Source of the DNA: Eurosta solidaginis
Lineage: Eukaryota; Arthropoda; Insecta; Diptera; Tephritidae
Assembly (NCBI RefSeq): GCF_040869045.1
Contig: NW_027137025.1
Span: 186,001-250,000, forward strand
Reading direction: 5' to 3'
Length of the DNA: 64,000 nt
In this document: positions 59,618-64,000 of the stretch, in pieces
Position numbering within the stretch: the first letter of the stretch is position 1
Layout of the letters: every line of letters begins with the position of its first letter
The notes under the pieces: model-generated
What the model saw: the letters and a program-made list of their open reading frames with translations, nothing else
What the model was told of the DNA's origin: nothing
The model's database searches: none
Program-made: the position numbers and the translations under genes

Positions 59618-61287
59618 AAAGGTTAGCATGTTTAAAATACGTAAGTCGTTTTGTTCATCAAATTTAAGTAGATAACTCATCAGTTTGTTTGCATCAGAGC
59701 GATAATTTTTGAGATAGTTATTAAAACTGTTTAAAGGTTGTCAAACGTTGTTTCTCGTTGTATATCCTTTAATTCTAGAGTTAAATTGATAAATAACGTG
59801 TACGAATTTGTTTAACGCATTTGTTTTGGTTACTCGATGTCTCCGTTCCCGTGTAGCCTACATATTGCGTTTTTTTTTTATTTGCTTACCGGGCTAAAGG
59901 TTAGCATGTTTAAAATACGTAAGTCGTTTTGTTCATCATATTTAAGTAGATAACTCATCAGTTGTTTGCATCAGAGCGATAATTTTTGAGATAGTTATTA
60001 AAACTGTTTAAAGGTTGTCAAACGTTGTTTCTCGCTGTATATCCTTTAATTCTAGAGTTAAATTGATAAATAACGTGTACGAATTTGTTTAACGCATTTG
60101 TTTTGGTTACTCGACGTCTCCGTTCTCGTGTAGCCTACATATTGCGTTTTTTTTTTTTAATTTGCTTACCGGGCTAAAGGTTAGCATGTTTAAAATACGT
60201 AAGTCGTTTTGTTCATCAAATTTAAGTAGATAACTCATCAGTTGTTTGCATCAGAGCGATAATTTTTGAGATAGTTATTAAAACTATTTAAAGGTTGTCA
60301 AACGTTGTTTCTCGTTGTATATCCTTTAATTCTAGAGTTAAATTGATAAATAACGTGTACGAATTTGTTTAACGCATTTGTTTTGGTTACTCGACGTCTC
60401 CGTTTTCGTGTAGCCTACATATTGCGTTTTTTTTTTAATTTGCTTACCGGGCTAAAGGTTAGCATGCTTAAAATACGTAAGTCGTTTTGTTCAACAAATT
60501 TGAGTAGATAACTCATCAGTTGTTTGCATCAGAGCGACAATTTTTGAGATAGTTATTAAAACTGTTTAAAGGTTGTCAAACGTTGTTTCTCGTTGTATAT
60601 CCTTTAATTCTAGAGTTAAATTGATAAATAACGTGTACGAATTTGTTTAACGCATTTGTTTTGGTTACTCGACGTCTCCGTTCTCGTGTAGCCTACATAT
60701 TGCGTTTTTTTTTTAATTTGCTTACCGGGCTAAAGGTTAGCATGTTTAAAATACGTAAGTCGTTTTGTTCAACAAATTTAAGTAGATAACTCATCAGTTG
60801 TTTGCATCAGAGCGAAAATTTTTGAGATAGTTATTAAAACTGTTTAAAGGTTGTCAAACGTTGTTTCTCGTTGTATATCCTTTAATTCTAGAGTTAAATT
60901 GATAAATAACGTGTACGAATTTGTTTGACGCATTTGTTTTGGTTACTCGACGTCTCCGTTCTCGTGTAGCCTACATATTGCGTTTTTTTTTTAATTTGCT
61001 TACCGGGCTAAAGGTTAGCATGTTTAAAATACGTAAGTCGTTTTGTTCATCAAATTTAAGTAGATAACTCATCAGTTGTTTGCATCAGAGCGATAATTTT
61101 TGAGATAGTTATTAAAACTGTTTAAAGGTTGTCAAACGTTGTTTCTCGTTGTATATCCTTTAATTCTAGAGTTAAATTGATAAATAACGTGTACGAATTT
61201 GTTTAACGCATTGGTTTTGGTTACTCGACGTCTCCGTTCTCGTGTAGCCTACATATTGCGTTTTTTTTTAAATTTGCTTACCGGGCT

Positions 61288-64000
61288 AAAGGTTAGCATG
61301 TTTAAAATACGTAAGTCGTTTTGTTCAACAAATTTAAGTAGATAACTCATCAGTTGTTTGCATCAGAGCGACAATTTTTGAGATAGTTATTAAAACTGTT
61401 TAAAGGTTGTCAAACGTTGTTTCTCGTTGTATATCCTTTAATTCTAGAGTTAAATTGATAAATAACGTGTACGAATTTGTTTAACGGATTTGTTTTGGTT
61501 ACTCGACGTCTCCGTTCTCGTGTAGCCTACATATTGCGTTTTTTTTTTTAATTTGCTTACAGGGCTAAAGGTTAGCATGTTTAAAATACGTAAGTCGTTT
61601 TGTTCATCAAATTTAAGTAGATAACTCATCAGTTGTTTGCATCAGAGCGATAATTTTTGAGATAGTTATTAAAACTGTATAAAGGTTGTCAAACGTTGTT
61701 TCTCGTTGTATATCCTTTAATTCTAGAGTTAAATTGATAAATAACGTGTACGAATTTGTTTAACGCATTTGTTTTGGTTACTCGACGTCTCCGTTCTCGT
61801 GTAGCCTACATATTGCGTTTTTTTTTTAATTTGCTTACCGGGCTAAAGGTTAGCATGTTTAAAATACGTAAGTCGTTTTGTTCATCAAATTTAAGTAGAT
61901 AACTCATCAGTTGTTTGCATCAGAGCGATAATTTTTGAGATAGTTATTAAAACTGTTTAAAGGTTGTCAAACGTTGTTTCTCGTTGTATATCCTTTAATT
62001 CTAGAGTTAAATTGATAAATAACGTGTACGAATTTGTTTAACGCATTTGTTTTGGTTACTCGACGTCTCCATTCTCGTGTAGCCTACATATTGCGTTTTT
62101 TTTTTTAATTCGCTTACCGGGCTAAAGGTTAGCATGTTTAAAATACGTAAGTCGTTTTGTTCAACAAATTTGAGTAGATAACTCAGCAGTTGTTTGCATC
62201 AGAGCGACAATTTTTGAGATAGTTATTAAAACTGTTTAAAGGTTGTCAAACGTTGTTTCTCGTTGTATATCCTTTAATTTTAGAGTTAAATTGATAAATA
62301 ACGTGTACGAATTTGTTTAACGCATTTGTTTTGGTTACTCGACGTCTCCGTTCTCGTGTAGCCTACATATTGCGTTTTTTTTAAATTTGCTTACCGGGCT
62401 AAAGGTTAGCATGTTTAAAATACGTAAGTCGTTTTGTTCATCAAATTTAAGTAGATAACTCATCAGTTGTTTGCATCAGAGCGATAATTTTTGAGATAGT
62501 TATTAAAACTGTTTAAAGGTTGTCAAACGTTGTTTCTCGTTGTATATCCTTTAATTCTAGAGTTAAATTGATAAATAACGTGTACGAATTTGTTTAACGC
62601 ATTTGTTTTGGTTACTCGACGTCTCCGTTCTCGTGTAGCCTACATATTGCGTTTTTTTTTAATTTTCTTACCGGGCTAAAGGTTAGCATGCTTAAAATAC
62701 GTAAGTCGTTTTGTTCAACAAATTTAAGTAGATAACTCATCAGTTGTTTGCATCAGAGCGACAATTTTTGAGATAGTTATTAAAACTGTTTAAAGGTTGT
62801 CAAACGTTGTTTCTCGTTGTATATCCTTTAATTCTAGAGTTAAATTGATAAATAACGTGTAAGAATTTGTTTAAGGCATTTGTTTTGGTTACTCGACGTC
62901 TCCGTTCTCGTGTAGCCTACATATTGCGTTTTTTTTTTTAATTTGCTTACCGGGCTAAAGGTTAGCATGTTTAAAATACGTAAGTCGTTTTGTTCATCAT
63001 ATTTAAGTAGATAACTCATCAGTTGTTTGCATCAGAGCGATAATTTTTGAGATAGTTATTAAAACTGTTTAAAGGTTGTCAAACGTTGTTTCTCGTTGTA
63101 TATCCTTTAATTCTAGAGTTAAATTGATAAATAACGTGTACGAATTTGTTTAACGCATTTGTTTTGGTTACTCGACGTCTCCGTTCTCGTGTAGCCTACA
63201 TATTGCGTTTTTTTTTTAATTTGCTTACCGCGCTAAAGGTTAGCATGTTTAAAATACGTAAGTCGTTTTGTTCATCATATTTAAGTAGATAACTCATCAG
63301 TTGTTTGCATCAGAGCGATAATTTTTGAGATAGTTATTAAAACTGTTTAAAGGTTGTCAAACGTTGTTTCTCGTTGTATATCCTTTAATTCTAGAGTTAA
63401 ATTGATAAATAACGTGTACGAATTTGTTTAACGCATTTGTTTTGGTTACTCGACGTCTCCGTTCTCGTGTAGCCTACATATTGCGTTTTTTTTTTAATTT
63501 GCTTACCGGGCTAAAGGTTAGCATGTTTAAAATACGTAAGTCGTTTTGTTCATCATATTTAAGTAGATAACTCATCAGTTGTTTGCATCAGAGCGATAAT
63601 TTTTGAGATAGTTATTAAAACTGTTTAAAGGTTGTCAAACGTTGTTTCTCGTTGTATATCCTTTAATTCTAGAGTTAAATTCATAAATAACGTGTACGAA
63701 TTTGTTTAACGCATTTGTTTTGGTTACTCGACGTCTCCGTTCTCGTGTAGCCTACATATTGCGTTTTTTTTTTTAATTTGCTTACCGGGCTAAAGGTTAG
63801 CATGTTTAAAATACGTAAGTCGTTTTGTTCATCAAATTTAAGTAGATAACTCATCAGTTGTTTGCATCAGAGCGATAATTTTTGAGATAGTTATTAAAAC
63901 TGTTTAAAGGTTGTCAAACGTTGTTTCTCGTTGTATATCCTTTAATTCTAGAGTTAAATTGATAAATAACGTGTACGAATTTGTTTAACGCATTTGTTTT
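61288..64000 (+). repeat. Third copy of the AACGGATTT-GTAAGAATTT-CCGCGCT block
   Basis: AACGGATTT (61483), the CAGCAG/TTTGAG type C (near 62130), TTTTCTTACC (near 62665), GTAAGAATTT (62859) and CCGCGCT (63228) all lie 53,500 bp after their counterparts at 7983, 8624, 9170, 9359 and 9728. This copy keeps the two monomers missing at 21-22 kb. It runs off the window end. Confidence 0.85.

Larger units (their letters stand above)
54035..61287 (+). repeat. Array segment resembling 12.2-21.1 kb
   Basis: The markers of the first long-period unit return in order: AATATGTAAG/ACCCGGCT (54071 and 55461), AGTAGTTTTG (55183), CAGTTTGTTT (56640), AGAGCTAAA (57294), AAAACAGTTT, AATATGTAAG (58244), CGATGTC, CAGTTTGTTT (59680), TTTGAG type C (60454) and a GAAAAT monomer. 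Several monomers are missing relative to the first unit; for example the 7-mer is present about once rather than twice. Confidence 0.75.
1..64000 (+). repeat. 278-bp satellite DNA array, about 230 head-to-tail monomers
   Basis: Every stretch of the window aligns to one 278-bp unit. The start motif AAAGGTTAGC recurs at 1, 279, 557, 836 and so on to 63792, almost always 276-281 bp apart. Orientation never changes and nothing unrelated interrupts the array. Most monomers differ from the consensus by only a few substitutions plus length changes in one poly-T tract. The last monomer (63792-64000) is cut by the window end, and the array evidently continues on both sides. Homogeneity, length and absence of genes are typical of centromeric or pericentromeric satellite. 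The chromosomal location is inference. I do not recognise the family by name. Confidence 0.98.

Noticed and set aside
1..64000. CRISPR array
   Set aside because: The regular spacing comes from full-length 278-bp repeats with no unique spacers.
1..64000. tRNA, rRNA or other RNA genes, and transposon ends
   Set aside because: No cloverleaf-like or rRNA-like stretch and no terminal repeats or target-site duplications seen. All bases are accounted for by the monomer.

Overview
The whole window is one uninterrupted satellite-DNA array. A 278-bp, AT-rich monomer (about 32% G+C in my hand-derived consensus) is repeated head to tail about 230 times, all in the same orientation, from base 1 to base 64000. 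I found no protein-coding gene, RNA gene, transposon, CRISPR array or unique sequence. This points to eukaryotic constitutive heterochromatin, plausibly a centromeric or pericentromeric block. The sequence does not identify the species. The consensus has about twice the CpG expected from its base composition (14 seen, about 7 expected), which argues weakly for a genome without strong CpG-methylation decay, for example many invertebrates.

Monomer coordinates used below start at the conserved AAAGGTTAGC (position 1) and end at ACCGGGCT (position 278). Three recurrent subfamilies differ at a few linked sites. Type A has TCATCAAAT at 38-46 and GATAAT at 83-88. Type B has TCATCATAT at 38-46. Type C has TCAACAAAT at 38-46, usually with GCTT instead of GTTT at 13-16 and GACAAT at 83-88. 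Private variants let individual monomers be followed along the array.

Layout. The outer parts (about 1-28 kb and 54-64 kb) repeat the same order of marked monomer blocks every 12.0-13.4 kb (43-48 monomers), a long, drifting higher-order repeat (HOR). The part at 7.79-10.5 kb recurs at 61.29-64.0 kb at an offset of 53,500 bp. Within and between these blocks are younger local amplifications: a 7-mer (1,946 bp) twice at 16.97-20.86 kb; a 10-mer (about 2.78 kb) twice at 22.5-28.1 kb; a 12-mer (3,323 bp) at 31.4-40.0 kb in two full copies and a shortened third; a 10-mer at 40.5-46.2 kb; and a 4,547-bp unit (16 monomers plus an extra 110 bp) twice at 44.94-54.03 kb. A monomer with a 12-bp deletion appears six times between 34.2 and 51.0 kb and tracks how the HOR length changed from 12 to 11 to 10 to 10 to 16 monomers.

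The story is one of array evolution by unequal crossing-over and conversion, including crossovers inside monomers, rather than of genes working together. Positions were read by eye; block boundaries are set at monomer edges and true crossover points may lie up to one monomer away. Arrays like this are prone to assembly collapse or false duplication, so long-range HOR claims depend on the assembly being correct.
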